64,000 nucleotides of DNA from Moorella thermoacetica (lineage in GTDB: Bacteria; Bacillota; DSM-521; Neomoorellales; Neomoorellaceae), in NCBI RefSeq assembly GCF_001267405.1, contig NZ_CP012369.1, forward strand, positions 150,001 to 214,000. Direction: 5' to 3'. How positions within the stretch are numbered: position 1 is the first letter of the stretch; every line of letters starts with the position of its first letter. Both the position numbers and the translations under genes were made by a program. The notes beneath the pieces are model-generated. The model was given only the letters and a program-made list of their open reading frames with translations, made no database searches and was not told the DNA's origin. Of the stretch, positions 1 to 10,877 are shown piece after piece.

Positions 1-2587
<2,587 letters not shown>

Positions 2588-2653
2588 ATGAGTAGAAGGT
2601 AAACTATGACGACCTCGCTGGGTAGTTTTGAAAGAACAAAGAAGAAAACAGAT

Positions 2654-2769
2654 TTCTGGTGGTAATAGCGGAGGGGAAACACCCGTTCCCATCCCGAACA
2701 CGGCAGTTAAGCCCTCCAGCGTCGATGGTACTGGGGAGTATTCCCCGGGAGAGTAGGACACCGCCAGGA
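2654..2769 (+). rRNA. 5S ribosomal RNA
   Basis: About 116 nt lying 66 nt after 23S. It has the internal conserved CCCATCCCGAACACGG stretch near 2687-2702 and complementary ends (TCTGGTGGT at the start and ACCGCCAGGA at the end). The ends are estimated from terminal-stem pairing. Confidence 0.93.
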
Positions 2770-2781
2770 AATATTTTAAAA

Positions 2782-2810
2782 GAGAGCATGGAGTAAACCT
2801 CCATGCTCTC
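2782..2810 (+). other. Perfect 12-bp hairpin between 5S rRNA and tRNA-Asn
   Basis: Arms 2782-2793 and 2799-2810 are exact reverse complements with a 5-nt loop. There is no T run after it, so it is more likely an RNA-processing structure or weak terminator of the rRNA operon than a strong intrinsic terminator. Confidence 0.5.
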
Positions 2811-2819
2811 ACCATACAT

Positions 2820-2894
2820 TCCTCGGTAGCTCAATGGTAGAGCGCCCGGCTGTTAACCGGGTGGTTGCAGGTTCGAGCCCTGCCCGGGGAGCCA
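2820..2894 (+). tRNA. tRNA-Asn (anticodon GTT), CCA encoded
   Basis: A cloverleaf can be folded: acceptor TCCTCGG (2820-2826) with CCGGGGA (2884-2890), discriminator G at 2891 and encoded CCA at 2892-2894. The D arm reads AGCTCAATGGTAGAGC. The anticodon stem CCCGG/CCGGG holds the loop CTGTTAA, and the T arm contains GGTTCGAGCC. The anticodon GTT reads asparagine codons. It follows the rRNA genes closely and is probably co-transcribed. Confidence 0.96.
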
Positions 2895-2902
2895 CGCTTC
2901 CT

Positions 2903-2945
2903 CACCCCCCTGTCAGTTCCTACCCTGACAGGGGGGTGTTAATAT
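2903..2945 (+). terminator. Intrinsic terminator of the rRNA-tRNA operon
   Basis: A 14-bp GC-rich stem pairs 2903-2916 with 2925-2938 around an 8-nt loop, followed by TTAATAT. It closes the rRNA operon before the next promoter. Confidence 0.8.
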
Positions 2946-2946
2946 A

Positions 2947-2975
2947 TTGATATATGTACACAGACGTGTTATATT
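2947..2975 (+). promoter_or_regulatory. Sigma-A type promoter for the ferredoxin/AOR operon
   Basis: A -35 TTGATA (2947-2952) and -10 TATATT (2970-2975) are separated by exactly 17 bp, about 30 nt before the start codon at 3005. The call is by consensus only. Confidence 0.6.
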
Positions 2976-3004
2976 GAGTTAGACATTATGGGTGGGGAAA
3001 GCTG

Positions 3005-3760
3005 ATGTATGATTTAAGGGTCGTAGTTGAAGAAATCAGGGGCTTTTGCGACCTACCCATGCACCCTGGAGATTATTTTGAGGTGCGGGGCGGTCGTATT
3101 TATATCCCTGCAGGAAAGTACATGTGCCTCTGGGCTTTGCAAAGCCTGATGCCCATGCTGCCGGTGAAGCAGCGCCAGATTAACGAAACCAACGACTGGA
3201 TACCCCACACCCACAGAATAGTTTGTCCTGATCCCAACGGCCTGGTTATCTTCCGGATTGATCGTCTGGATCCGGGACAGGGGGAATCGCAGGGGAAAGA
3301 AGGGCGGCTTGAATCACCGGCGGGGGACAGCGCGGCACCTATTCCCCCACGCCTTTTAGTCAATGAAAAGATATGCTCCGGTTGTCGTGCCTGCGAGCTA
3401 GCATGCAGTTTATACCATGAAGATGCCTTTGCTCCCGAACTGGCCCGGTTATGGGTCGAAAAGGACGAGCCTGAAGGCCTTGATCGACCCCATGTTTGCC
3501 GTCAGTGCGGTAATGCTGCCTGCGTTAAAGCCTGCCCCGAGGGGGCCCTGAGCCGCGATGCCCGGACCAGGGCAGTTATCCTGGACCGGGCCCGGTGTAC
3601 CGGCTGCGGGAGCTGTGCCCGGGCTTGCCCCTTCCAGGCCCTCCGCCTCCATCCCCGGGAGAGCTACCCCCTGACCTGCGATCTCTGCGGCGGTGACCCC
3701 CGTTGTGTTCAGCGCTGTGCTACCGGGGCCCTGCGCTTCGGTCGGGCGGGGGACAGGTAG
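3005..3760 (+). CDS. TIGR04076-like domain fused to a four-cluster ferredoxin
   Basis: This is a 251-residue cytoplasmic redox protein. Residues 1-100 (start MYDLRVVVEEI, with GDYFEVRGG and CLWALQSLMP) resemble the TIGR04076 family of unknown function. Residues 115-250 carry four cysteine clusters of [4Fe-4S] type: CSGCRACELAC, CRQCGNAACVKACP, CTGCGSCARACP and CDLCGGDPRCVQRC. The C-terminal half resembles electron-transfer subunits of aldehyde oxidoreductases and formate hydrogenlyases. The next gene is an aldehyde ferredoxin oxidoreductase, so it probably passes electrons to or from that enzyme (inference). The ATG has GGTGGGG upstream, and a good promoter lies at 2947-2975. The fusion of the two parts is unusual. 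Confidence 0.85.
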   Translation: MYDLRVVVEEIRGFCDLPMHPGDYFEVRGGRIYIPAGKYMCLWALQSLMPMLPVKQRQINETNDWIPHTHRIVCPDPNGLVIFRIDRLDPGQGESQGKEGRLESPAGDSAAPIPPRLLVNEKICSGCRACELACSLYHEDAFAPELARLWVEKDEPEGLDRPHVCRQCGNAACVKACPEGALSRDARTRAVILDRARCTGCGSCARACPFQALRLHPRESYPLTCDLCGGDPRCVQRCATGALRFGRAGDR

Positions 3761-3792
3761 GGGACACCTATCACACCAAGGGGGGAACCGGA

Positions 3793-5689
3793 GTGTATGG
3801 CTACTGTGGCCGTGTCTTGCGGATTGATTTAACGGCTGAACGTATTTACGATAGAGCCCTTACCCCGGGAGTGGGCTCGTAATTACCTGGGGGGACGGGG
3901 GTTAAATATTAAACGCCTCTATACCGAGGTACCAAGGGAGGCAGACCCCCTGGGCCCGGAGAATAAACTCATTATCGGCGTCGGCCCTTTAAACGGCACT
4001 TTTTTCCCCGGGGCGGCCCGGGTAAACTTTACCGCCCGCTCACCCCAGACGGGTATTCTGGGGGATTCCAATGCCGGCGGCTTCTTTGGCCCCGAATTAA
4101 AATATGCCGGTTTTGACCAGGTCATCCTGGAAGGCCAGGCCGGCAGGCCGGTTTATATCTTCATCCATGACGGCTTTGCCGAGATCAAATCGGCAGGACA
4201 CCTCCGGGGCCTGGACGTCTGGCAGACCCAGGCTGCCATCCGGCAGGAACTGGGGGACAGCCGGGTCCAGGTAGCTGCCATCGGCCCGGCAGCGGAGAAC
4301 GGTGTCCGCTTTGCGGGCATCTTCTGTAACCTGGTGCGGGCGGCGGCCCGGACCGGCATGGGTACCGTCCTGGCCAGCAAGGGAGTAAAAGCTATTGCCG
4401 TCCGGGGACGGCAGCCCCTGGCCCTGGCCGACCCCCGGGGGTTTGCCGACCTGGTGCAGGCCATTGACCGGGAAATATACGACCATTGGGAATACCAGAC
4501 CCGGGTCCTCCTGGGAACGACCAAGCTGGTTCATGCCCTCAACGAAGCCGGTTGCCTGGCCACCCGCCATTTTACGACTGGCCGCTTTGAAGCAGCCGAA
4601 GACGTCAGCGGCGAGCGCCTGGCCGAAACCGTAAAGCTAAAATCTAAAGCCTGTTTTGCCTGCACCATACCCTGCAGTCGCTTTTTCCGGATCAAGGAAG
4701 GCCCCTACCGGGGCTTGGCCAGTGAAGGGCCGGAGTTTGAAGGCCTGGCCGGTTTTTCCTCCCGGGTGGGCAACCCGGACCTGGATTTTGCCTTGCAGGC
4801 AGTTGATTGCTGCAACCGCCTGGGGATGGATGTCATAACTACGTCGGAGGTTATTTCCTTTGTCATGGAGCTTTACGCTCGGGGGATGCTCACCTCCTCA
4901 GAAGCCGACGGCCTGGACCTAACCTGGGGCAACAAGGAAACCATCCTGAGTTTAATCAACAAGATTGCCCGGCGGGAAGGCTTTGGCGACATCCTGGCCG
5001 ACGGCGTGCGGGCGGCGGCCCGTCGCCTGGGGAAGGGTGAAGACCTGGCCATGCATATAAAGGGGCTGGAGGTCTTCCAGGCCGATCCCCGGGGATTAAA
5101 GGGCTATGCCCTGGGCCTGGCGGTAGCCAGCCGCGGCGGCGATCACCTGCGCTCGGAACCCTCCTTTGAATTCTATGAGGACCCGGAAGCTGGCCGGCGC
5201 CGCTTCGGCGCGCCGGAGGCCGCCTTCCGCCTGGAATACAAGGGTAAAGGGCGGGTGGTCAAATACTACGAAGAGCGCTGCGCCCTGGCCGACAGCCTGA
5301 ACGCCTGTAAAAATACCCTGGTGAATATGGAGATCCTTCCCTATGAACAGGCGGCGGCCCTCCTCAGGGCAGCCGTAGGGTGGGACTACACTCCCGAAGA
5401 GCTCCGGCAGATAGGGGAACGGATCGTCAACCTGGAACGGGCTTATATAGTCAGCCTGGGCATCCGGCGGGCCGACGACACTCTGCCCCGGCGCTTCCTG
5501 GAAGAACCCCTACCGGAGGGCAGCGGTCCCTCCACAGGTCAGGTGGTGGAGCTGGAGCCCATGCTGGATGAATACTATACCGCCCGAGGCTGGAACCGGG
5601 ATACAGGCATTCCTGAGCCGGAAAAGCTGGCAGCCCTGGGACTGCAGGAAGCCCTTGCCGACCTCCGCAGCCGGGGTATCCTGCCATGA
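3793..5689 (+). pseudogene. Aldehyde ferredoxin oxidoreductase, single +1 frameshift near the N-terminus
   Basis: Tungsten/molybdenum pterin enzyme family that interconverts aldehydes and acids with ferredoxin. A GTG start at 3793 (after AAGGGGGG) opens the typical YGYCGRVLRIDLT N-terminus, but this frame stops at 3880. The correct continuation begins at about 3857 in the next frame (PLPREWARNYLGGRGLN) and is fully open to 5689. Removing one base between 3850 and 3857 gives about 631 residues, a normal family length. The cluster motif CFACTIPC (x2, x3 spacing) near 4651-4674 and the distal DSLNAC cysteine are present. All else is intact, so this may be a very recent lesion or a sequencing error. 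An internal start at 4334 would omit the pterin-binding first domain. It is followed by a MoaD-like gene with ATGA overlap. Confidence 0.85.
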
Positions 5690-5967
5690 CCACCATAAAA
5701 GTCCAGTACTTTGGTGTTCCCCGCCTGCTGACGGGCAAGGCGCGGGATGTCTTCAGCTTTCCGGGCGACGGCGTCACCCTGGAGGCCATCCTGGCCCGAA
5801 TCGGGGAGGCGTACGGCCCGCAAGTCCTTCGGGAATGCCGGCGCTACCTTATTGTAGCCCATGACCCCCACACCGGCCGGCAGCACCGGGTAAGCCCTGG
5901 AGCAGAGGGGTGCCTTCTAAGTAACGGCTGGACCCTCCAGTTTATTACCCCCATTACAGGGGGCTAA
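5686..5967 (+). CDS. MoaD/ThiS-family small sulfur-carrier-like protein
   Basis: A 93-residue beta-grasp protein with N-terminus IKVQYFGVPRLLTGK and a C-terminal Gly-Gly (ITPITGG), the feature through which MoaD-type carriers are adenylated and thiocarboxylated. MoaD supplies sulfur for molybdopterin. The start codon overlaps the AOR stop (ATGA), which suggests translational coupling and a role in making the AOR pterin cofactor; AOR operons often carry such a gene. It could instead be a dedicated carrier for the tungstopterin. Confidence 0.85.
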   Translation: MTTIKVQYFGVPRLLTGKARDVFSFPGDGVTLEAILARIGEAYGPQVLRECRRYLIVAHDPHTGRQHRVSPGAEGCLLSNGWTLQFITPITGG

Positions 5968-6016
5968 AAAACATATCCATTTAAAAAAGAGTTCAGGAGA
6001 GAGGAGAGGAGACTTT

Positions 6017-7405
6017 ATGAGTATAGCGGCAGCCAGGACCCGGAGCCAGGCCGGGCAAAAAGTGGGCCTGCGGCGGGATTTAGGGATCTGGGAGAGCTAT
6101 GCTACCTTAATTGGCGTCCTCATAGGTTCGGGCATTTTCGTGGTTACCGGCCAGGCCGGGGCCGTTGCCGGGCCGTCGGTTCCCCTGGCCTACCTGGTAA
6201 TGTACCCCATCGTCATCTGTACCGCCGTAGCCTACATGGTCTTCTTGAGCACCCCCCTGGGCGAGCGGCCGGGCGGTGCTTACATCCACATCTCCCGCAC
6301 CTTTGGCACCTACTACCCGGGCTATATTGCCATGTGGCTGAAATGGGTGGCTTTTATGGGAGCCCTGGGGGTCCTCTCCCTGGGCTTCGGCCAGTACGTC
6401 ACCTTTTTCATCCCGGGAGCCAATCCCGTTCTGGTGGGAAGCCTGGTACTGCTGTTTTTCTACTTTATAAACCTCTTCGGGGTGCGCATCTATGGCTGGG
6501 CCCAGGTGGCCATGTTCCTGGTCTTAATGATCGCCGTGCTGGTGCTGGTAATTCCCGGCCTGCCGGCGGTAAACCTGAGCTACTACCGCCCCCTGTTCCC
6601 CTTTGGCCTGAAAGGATTCCTGGCCGCCATCCCGCCCCTTTTCCTGTCCTATGCCGGCTTTGAGTCCCTGGCCCAAACGGCCGGTGAGACCAGGGAGGCG
6701 CGGCGGTCCCTGCCGCGGGTCTTCCTGGTTGGTCTTTCCATAACCGTGGTAATTTACTTTGCCATGTCCTTTGTCGCCTTTGGCAACCTTCCATACCAGC
6801 AGTTGGCCCATTCCCGGTCGGCCATGGCCGATGTGGCCGCCAGGTACCTGCCCTTTGGGGCAGCAGCCATTGTCGCCGTGGGGGCCATGATGGCCTTCAC
6901 CACCTCCATTAACGGCACCTTAATGGTACCGCCGCGGGTACTGATGGTCCTGGCCGAGGACCGGATGATACCCGGGTTCCTGGCCCATATCAACCCCCGT
7001 TTCCGGACGCCGGATGTGGCCCTGACCATCAGTACAGGCGTGGCCCTGGCGCTCCTGTGGACGAAAACCCTTGACTACATTCTGGCCGTCACCCTCCAGG
7101 CCATGTTTATCCTCTATATTGTTCACGGCATAGCCCTGATCTGCCTGCCCTTTGTGAACCCGCGCCTTTACAAAACGGCGCTGGTGCGCCTCCATCCCGC
7201 CCTCCTGGTCATTAGCGGCTTGATATCTATTGCTGCTATGCTTCTCTTTAGCTATGCCATGATTATTGCCGCCTGGCGGCTGCTGCTCCTCTGGGTGGCT
7301 GTCGGTACGGGGATCTACCTGTATTCCCGTTACCAGGGGCGCCGGGAGGGTTTCGATTACCAGCGCCGCCTGGTAGAAGAATGGTGTGACGAAGCTGAGG
7401 CATAA
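6017..7405 (+). CDS. APC-superfamily amino acid permease
   Basis: A 462-residue integral membrane transporter with about 12 hydrophobic segments. The first helix carries the APC signature GSGIFVVTG (residues about 38-46), and LSYAGFESLAQTAGE (about 211-225) matches the conserved helix-6 region of amino acid/polyamine antiporters. The ATG is preceded by a purine-rich AGGAGAGAGGAGAGGAG ribosome site. The substrate cannot be deduced. It lies 49 nt after the MoaD-like gene with no terminator between, so it may be part of the AOR operon, perhaps importing an amino acid whose breakdown makes the aldehyde (inference). Confidence 0.88.
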   Translation: MSIAAARTRSQAGQKVGLRRDLGIWESYATLIGVLIGSGIFVVTGQAGAVAGPSVPLAYLVMYPIVICTAVAYMVFLSTPLGERPGGAYIHISRTFGTYYPGYIAMWLKWVAFMGALGVLSLGFGQYVTFFIPGANPVLVGSLVLLFFYFINLFGVRIYGWAQVAMFLVLMIAVLVLVIPGLPAVNLSYYRPLFPFGLKGFLAAIPPLFLSYAGFESLAQTAGETREARRSLPRVFLVGLSITVVIYFAMSFVAFGNLPYQQLAHSRSAMADVAARYLPFGAAAIVAVGAMMAFTTSINGTLMVPPRVLMVLAEDRMIPGFLAHINPRFRTPDVALTISTGVALALLWTKTLDYILAVTLQAMFILYIVHGIALICLPFVNPRLYKTALVRLHPALLVISGLISIAAMLLFSYAMIIAAWRLLLLWVAVGTGIYLYSRYQGRREGFDYQRRLVEEWCDEAEA

Positions 7406-7443
7406 ACGTTAGGCTGCTTTCCCTGGAGTCCTTTCCCCGGACC

Positions 7444-7490
7444 GGCGGCCTGTTAAAACAGGCCGCCCCTTGCCGGGGTTATTTTTTATT
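7444..7490 (+). terminator. Intrinsic terminator after the permease
   Basis: GGCGGCCTG pairs with CAGGCCGCC around a short AT loop (7444-7467), then a second small stem and TTATTTTTTATT. It ends the ferredoxin-AOR-permease unit. Confidence 0.65.
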
Positions 7491-7532
7491 CCCGGCTTGG
7501 GCATATTTTTTCTAGCGGGGAGGTGCGACTTG

Positions 7533-8597
7533 ATGGCAGCAGCCGGAATCAGGCCCCTGGTCACCCTGGGGTACTTCCTCTTCCAGGGCTTCCCCGGGGT
7601 CAACAGGGAACTGGCGGGCTGGCGCCGGCGCGCAGCCGCCATTCCGGACCCCCGGCTCCGGGAGCAGGCCCTGGCCAGCCTTACTTTAAAGAAATTCCAC
7701 TGCCAGGGCGGGAGCGTTTACGCCGCCTGGCCGCGTCGTCATTGCCGGGAGCTCCTGCGGGCCATCGTGGCCCTGCAGACCATCAGCGATTACCTGGACA
7801 ACCTCTGCGACCGGGCCGGGATCCTCGATGAGGAGGCCTTTCGCCAGCTACACCTCGCTGTTACCGATGCCCTTATCCCCGGGGGAGCAGGCCATGACTA
7901 CTACGCCGCCTATCCCTACCACCGGGACGGCGGCTACCTCCGGGCCCTGGTCCGGGCCTGCCGGGAAAGCCTGGCGGCCCTGCCCGGTTATGAACTCGTC
8001 CGGGAAGAAGCCCTCTACCTGGCCGATTTATACTGCCGGCTCCAGGCCACCAAACATACATATCCAGACAGGCGCCGGGAGCGGCTGCAAGTCTGGCTCC
8101 GGCCCCTCCTGGGCCAAATCCCTGCCCCCCTCTACTGGTGGGAACTGGCGGCGGCCACCGGTTCCACCCTGGGGATCTTTGCCCTCATGGCCCTGGCGGC
8201 CAGGGGAGAGACGCAGGCCCGGGACGTGGCCGGGGTAAAGGCTGCTTATTTTCCCTGGATCGGCGGCCTGCATATCCTCCTCGACTACCTCATTGACCAG
8301 GAAGAGGACCGGGCAGGGGGGGATCTCAACTTTTGCGCCTTCTACCGCGATGGGGCGGAGGCCGGCCGGCGTCTCAATTACTTCCTGCAAGAATCCCTGG
8401 TGGCGGCCCGGAATCTGCCCGACCCCGCCTTTCATCTCCTGGTCGTCAGGGGGCTGCCGGCCTTTTACCTCTCCGACGGCATAGCCTCCCGGCAGGAGCA
8501 GCTCCCGGCCCGGCAGGCAATCCTCCGGACCGCCGGCCCCTTCTCCCGCAACCTCTACCGCCTCTGCCGGGTCTTGCGCCGGGCGGGCGTAGTTTAA
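7533..8597 (+). CDS. ytpB: DUF2600 protein, tetraprenyl-beta-curcumene synthase-like
   Basis: A 354-residue protein of the DUF2600 family. In Bacillus subtilis YtpB cyclises C35 heptaprenyl diphosphate to tetraprenyl-beta-curcumene, a precursor of sesquarterpenes. Acidic motifs typical of diphosphate-binding sites are visible: DYLDNLCDR near residue 90 and DYLIDQEED near residue 250. The start chosen is ATG 7533, nine bases after GGGGAGG; a TTG at 7530 is equally usable, while a longer frame from 7470 lacks a ribosome site. The gene converges on a polyprenyl diphosphate synthase with a 4-base stop overlap, so the likely substrate-making enzyme is next door. Confidence 0.82.
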   Translation: MAAAGIRPLVTLGYFLFQGFPGVNRELAGWRRRAAAIPDPRLREQALASLTLKKFHCQGGSVYAAWPRRHCRELLRAIVALQTISDYLDNLCDRAGILDEEAFRQLHLAVTDALIPGGAGHDYYAAYPYHRDGGYLRALVRACRESLAALPGYELVREEALYLADLYCRLQATKHTYPDRRRERLQVWLRPLLGQIPAPLYWWELAAATGSTLGIFALMALAARGETQARDVAGVKAAYFPWIGGLHILLDYLIDQEEDRAGGDLNFCAFYRDGAEAGRRLNYFLQESLVAARNLPDPAFHLLVVRGLPAFYLSDGIASRQEQLPARQAILRTAGPFSRNLYRLCRVLRRAGVV

Positions 8598-9556
8598 CCG
8601 GCAGCAGTCATACCGGGGTATGCGGCCGGACAATCCGGGTCCTCCAGGGGGGCCAGGGTCCGGGCGGCCAGGAGGGCCAGCTCATCCTGGACCGGGTTTA
8701 CCGGCAACCGGTCCAGGGCCGTCAGGGCCCGGGTAACCTCATCAGCCGCCACGGCAGCGGTGTAGGTATCACAGCCGAGACCCCGGGCGGCTTCAACCAG
8801 TTCCTCCATTTCTGCCGCCTCGAGGCCGCGGGCCAGCCTTTCCCGCCAGCAGGCGGCATCCGGCGTGACCGCGAGGAAACGTAAAACCGGCAGGGTCAGG
8901 AGGCCCCGGGCCAGGTCCTGGCGGCAGGGCTTGCCCATCCTTTCCGGGGACCCGAAGAGATCCAGGCAGTCGTCGACAATCTGGTAGGCCAGGCCCAGGT
9001 GCCAGCCGAACTGCGCCAGGCATTCCTGTTGGTTTCGTTTCACCCGGCCCAGGATGGCGCCGCAGCGGCAGGCGGCGCTTATCAGGGCGGCCGTCTTCTG
9101 GCCAATATAGGTAAAGTAGGCCTCCGGGCCGGCAAGCCCGCCCTTCAGCTGCCCGATCTCGCCGCTGCACATGGAGCGAATGGCCTCCGTCACCGTATAG
9201 AGGACGGCCTTCTTGCCCTTGGCCAGGAGGCCGAAGGCGGTGGCAAAGAGGTAATCGCCGGTGAGGACGGCGGGCACCGTCCCGTAGGCGCGGTAGAGGG
9301 CGGGGCGGTTGCGCCGCACCGCCGCCCCGTCGAGGATATCGTCGTGGACCAGGGAAGCCAGGTGAACCAGCTCGATGGCCGCCGCCACCCGCCCGGCCTC
9401 CAGGGCGTCATAGATACCGAAACGGGCGCATAAAAAAACCAGGGTGGGTCGCAGGCCTTTACCGCCTTCCAGGGCGTAGTCCAAAAGTTCCTGCAGCCTG
9501 GGGTCCGTGGCGGCTACGGCTTCGGCCAGGACCCGCCGGGTTTCCGCCAGGTTCAA
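8594..9556 (-). CDS. Trans-polyprenyl diphosphate synthase (heptaprenyl type likely)
   Basis: A 320-residue prenyl chain-elongating enzyme. The first Asp-rich motif is in LVHDDILDGA (about residue 67), and the second is VDDCLDL (about residue 197) where FARM/SARM-type sites bind magnesium-diphosphate. The GKGLRP motif near residue 33 is also family-typical. It starts with TTG at 9556 after CAGGAG. It resembles HepT/HepS-2 and octaprenyl synthases that make the quinone side chain; neighbouring DUF2600 favours a C35 product. Chain length cannot be proved from sequence alone. Confidence 0.88.
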   Translation of the reverse strand: MNLAETRRVLAEAVAATDPRLQELLDYALEGGKGLRPTLVFLCARFGIYDALEAGRVAAAIELVHLASLVHDDILDGAAVRRNRPALYRAYGTVPAVLTGDYLFATAFGLLAKGKKAVLYTVTEAIRSMCSGEIGQLKGGLAGPEAYFTYIGQKTAALISAACRCGAILGRVKRNQQECLAQFGWHLGLAYQIVDDCLDLFGSPERMGKPCRQDLARGLLTLPVLRFLAVTPDAACWRERLARGLEAAEMEELVEAARGLGCDTYTAAVAADEVTRALTALDRLPVNPVQDELALLAARTLAPLEDPDCPAAYPGMTAAG

Positions 9557-9764
9557 AGTAGTTCACTCCTGTCATAAAAAGTTGTCCCCGCTGGCACGCT
9601 CACCACGAGTGCCGGTACCGGACTTCCCGGCAATGCTAGTATTTGCTAAAAGCCGTTAATCTATAGCCGGCGCTCCTGCACCAGCTATAGTGCGCCGGGA
9701 GAAGCTATCAGGGCATAAATGCCGCCGGAACGGCAGGATAATATTATACAGCCCGAAACCGGTA

Positions 9765-9793
9765 TTGCTAAAATCCTTTGCCTGCAGTATAAA
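9765..9793 (+). promoter_or_regulatory. Sigma-A promoter of the ctsR operon
   Basis: A -35 TTGCTA (9765-9770), a 17-bp spacer and a -10 TATAAA (9788-9793), directly abutting the CtsR operator. The 200 bases upstream hold two GC-rich hairpins but no gene. Confidence 0.7.
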
Positions 9794-9795
9794 AA

Positions 9796-9812
9796 AGTCA
9801 AAGAAAGTCAAA
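9796..9812 (+). promoter_or_regulatory. CtsR operator (heptad direct repeat)
   Basis: AGTCAAA (9796-9802), GAA, AGTCAAA (9806-9812) matches exactly the known CtsR consensus of two RGTCAAA heptads three bases apart. It sits at the transcription start of the ctsR-mcsA-mcsB-clpC operon, so CtsR bound here would block RNA polymerase. Heat or stress relieves repression. Confidence 0.92.
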
Positions 9813-9867
9813 GATAAATAATGGCAGCCAGGAAAGGCATCCTGCCCGGCAGGGGAGGTGAAGGCTT

Positions 9868-10353
9868 ACGGGAGACAGAACCCTGGCCGACCAGATCGAG
9901 AACTATATCAAAGGCCTGCTCAACAACAGTACCAGCGGCACCGTCGAGCTGCAGCGCCAGGAACTGGCCGAGCTCTTTACCTGCGTGCCCTCCCAGATCA
10001 CCTACGTCCTCAGCACCCGCTTCACCATCGAGCGGGGGTATCTGGTCGAGAGCCGCCGGGGCGGCGGCGGTTACGTCCGCATCGCCCGGGTGCCCCTGAG
10101 GGCCGAGGACCAGGTCAAGGGCTGGGTCCAGGAAGCCCTGGGGGATTACCTCTCCCAGGACGCGGCCACAGAACTCCTGGCCCGCCTGGGGGAAGAAGGT
10201 CTCTTGACCCGGCGGGAGCGGATGCTCCTGGCGGCGGCTATCAACCGCAATGCCCTGCCCCTGGAGCTCCCCCAGCGCGACCGGGTGCGGGCCTCAATCC
10301 TGAAGGCAGTTATCTTAACCCTGCTCCGGGACGATTTTCCCGGGGAACAGTAA
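9868..10353 (+). CDS. ctsR: Class III heat-shock repressor CtsR, apparent ACG start
   Basis: CtsR dimers bind heptad repeats and repress clp genes. From ADQIENYIKGLL through RGGGGYVRI (the winged-helix and glycine-rich loop) to the C-terminal four-helix part the protein is intact; 161 codons fit the family (about 154). The frame is closed upstream by TGA at 9859-9861, and no ATG, GTG or TTG lies before residue 40. The only codon at proper distance (7 nt) from the strong GGGGAGGTG site (9852-9860) is ACG 9868. Starting at GTG 9985 would remove the DNA-binding domain. An ACG start would lower yield, or the true base may be T. Confidence 0.85.
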   Translation, partial: TGDRTLADQIENYIKGLLNNSTSGTVELQRQELAELFTCVPSQITYVLSTRFTIERGYLVESRRGGGGYVRIARVPLRAEDQVKGWVQEALGDYLSQDAATELLARLGEEGLLTRRERMLLAAAINRNALPLELPQRDRVRASILKAVILTLLRDDFPGEQ

Positions 10354-10367
10354 AAGGGGGCAAAAAA

Positions 10368-10877
10368 ATGCTTTGTGAACGTTGCCAGGAAAGACCGGCC
10401 AGCGTCCACGTCACCCGCATCATCAACGGTGAAAAGACCGAACTCTACCTCTGCCAGGAGTGCGCCCGGGAGCTCCAGCCCCAGCTAAACTTCTCCATAC
10501 CCCAGTTTTTAGCCGGGCTCCTGGACTACGACCCGGAGCTGGAAGTAAAAGCCCCCCCGGCAGTCGAGCGCTGCCCGGAGTGCGGCCTGACCTACGAGCA
10601 GTTTCACGAGACCGGGCGCCTGGGCTGCCCGGAGTGCTACCATCACCTGGCACCGCGCCTGGACCCCCTGATCCGGCGTATCCAGGGCAGCAGCCAGCAC
10701 CGGGGCAAGGTGCCCCGCCGGGCCGGGGGCAACCTGCGGCTGCGGCGGGAGATTGAAAACCTGCGGGCCCGGTTGCAGCAACTGGTCCAGCAGGAAGAGT
10801 TCGAAAAAGCGGCCCAGGTGCGGGATCGCATCCGCGACCTGGAGGGCCGCCTGGAAAAGGGGGAGAGCAGCCAATGA
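10368..10877 (+). CDS. mcsA: McsA, zinc-finger activator of the McsB arginine kinase
   Basis: A 169-residue protein. Two CxxC pairs (CERC at residue 3, CQEC near 30) and two CPEC motifs near residues 70 and 90 form the zinc fingers, followed by a UVR-like coiled region (EFEKAAQVRDRIRDLE) near residues 140-160. McsA binds and activates McsB and delivers CtsR or ClpC to it. ATG 10368 follows AAAAGGGGG. It begins 14 nt after ctsR and its stop overlaps mcsB. Confidence 0.9.
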   Translation: MLCERCQERPASVHVTRIINGEKTELYLCQECARELQPQLNFSIPQFLAGLLDYDPELEVKAPPAVERCPECGLTYEQFHETGRLGCPECYHHLAPRLDPLIRRIQGSSQHRGKVPRRAGGNLRLRREIENLRARLQQLVQQEEFEKAAQVRDRIRDLEGRLEKGESSQ

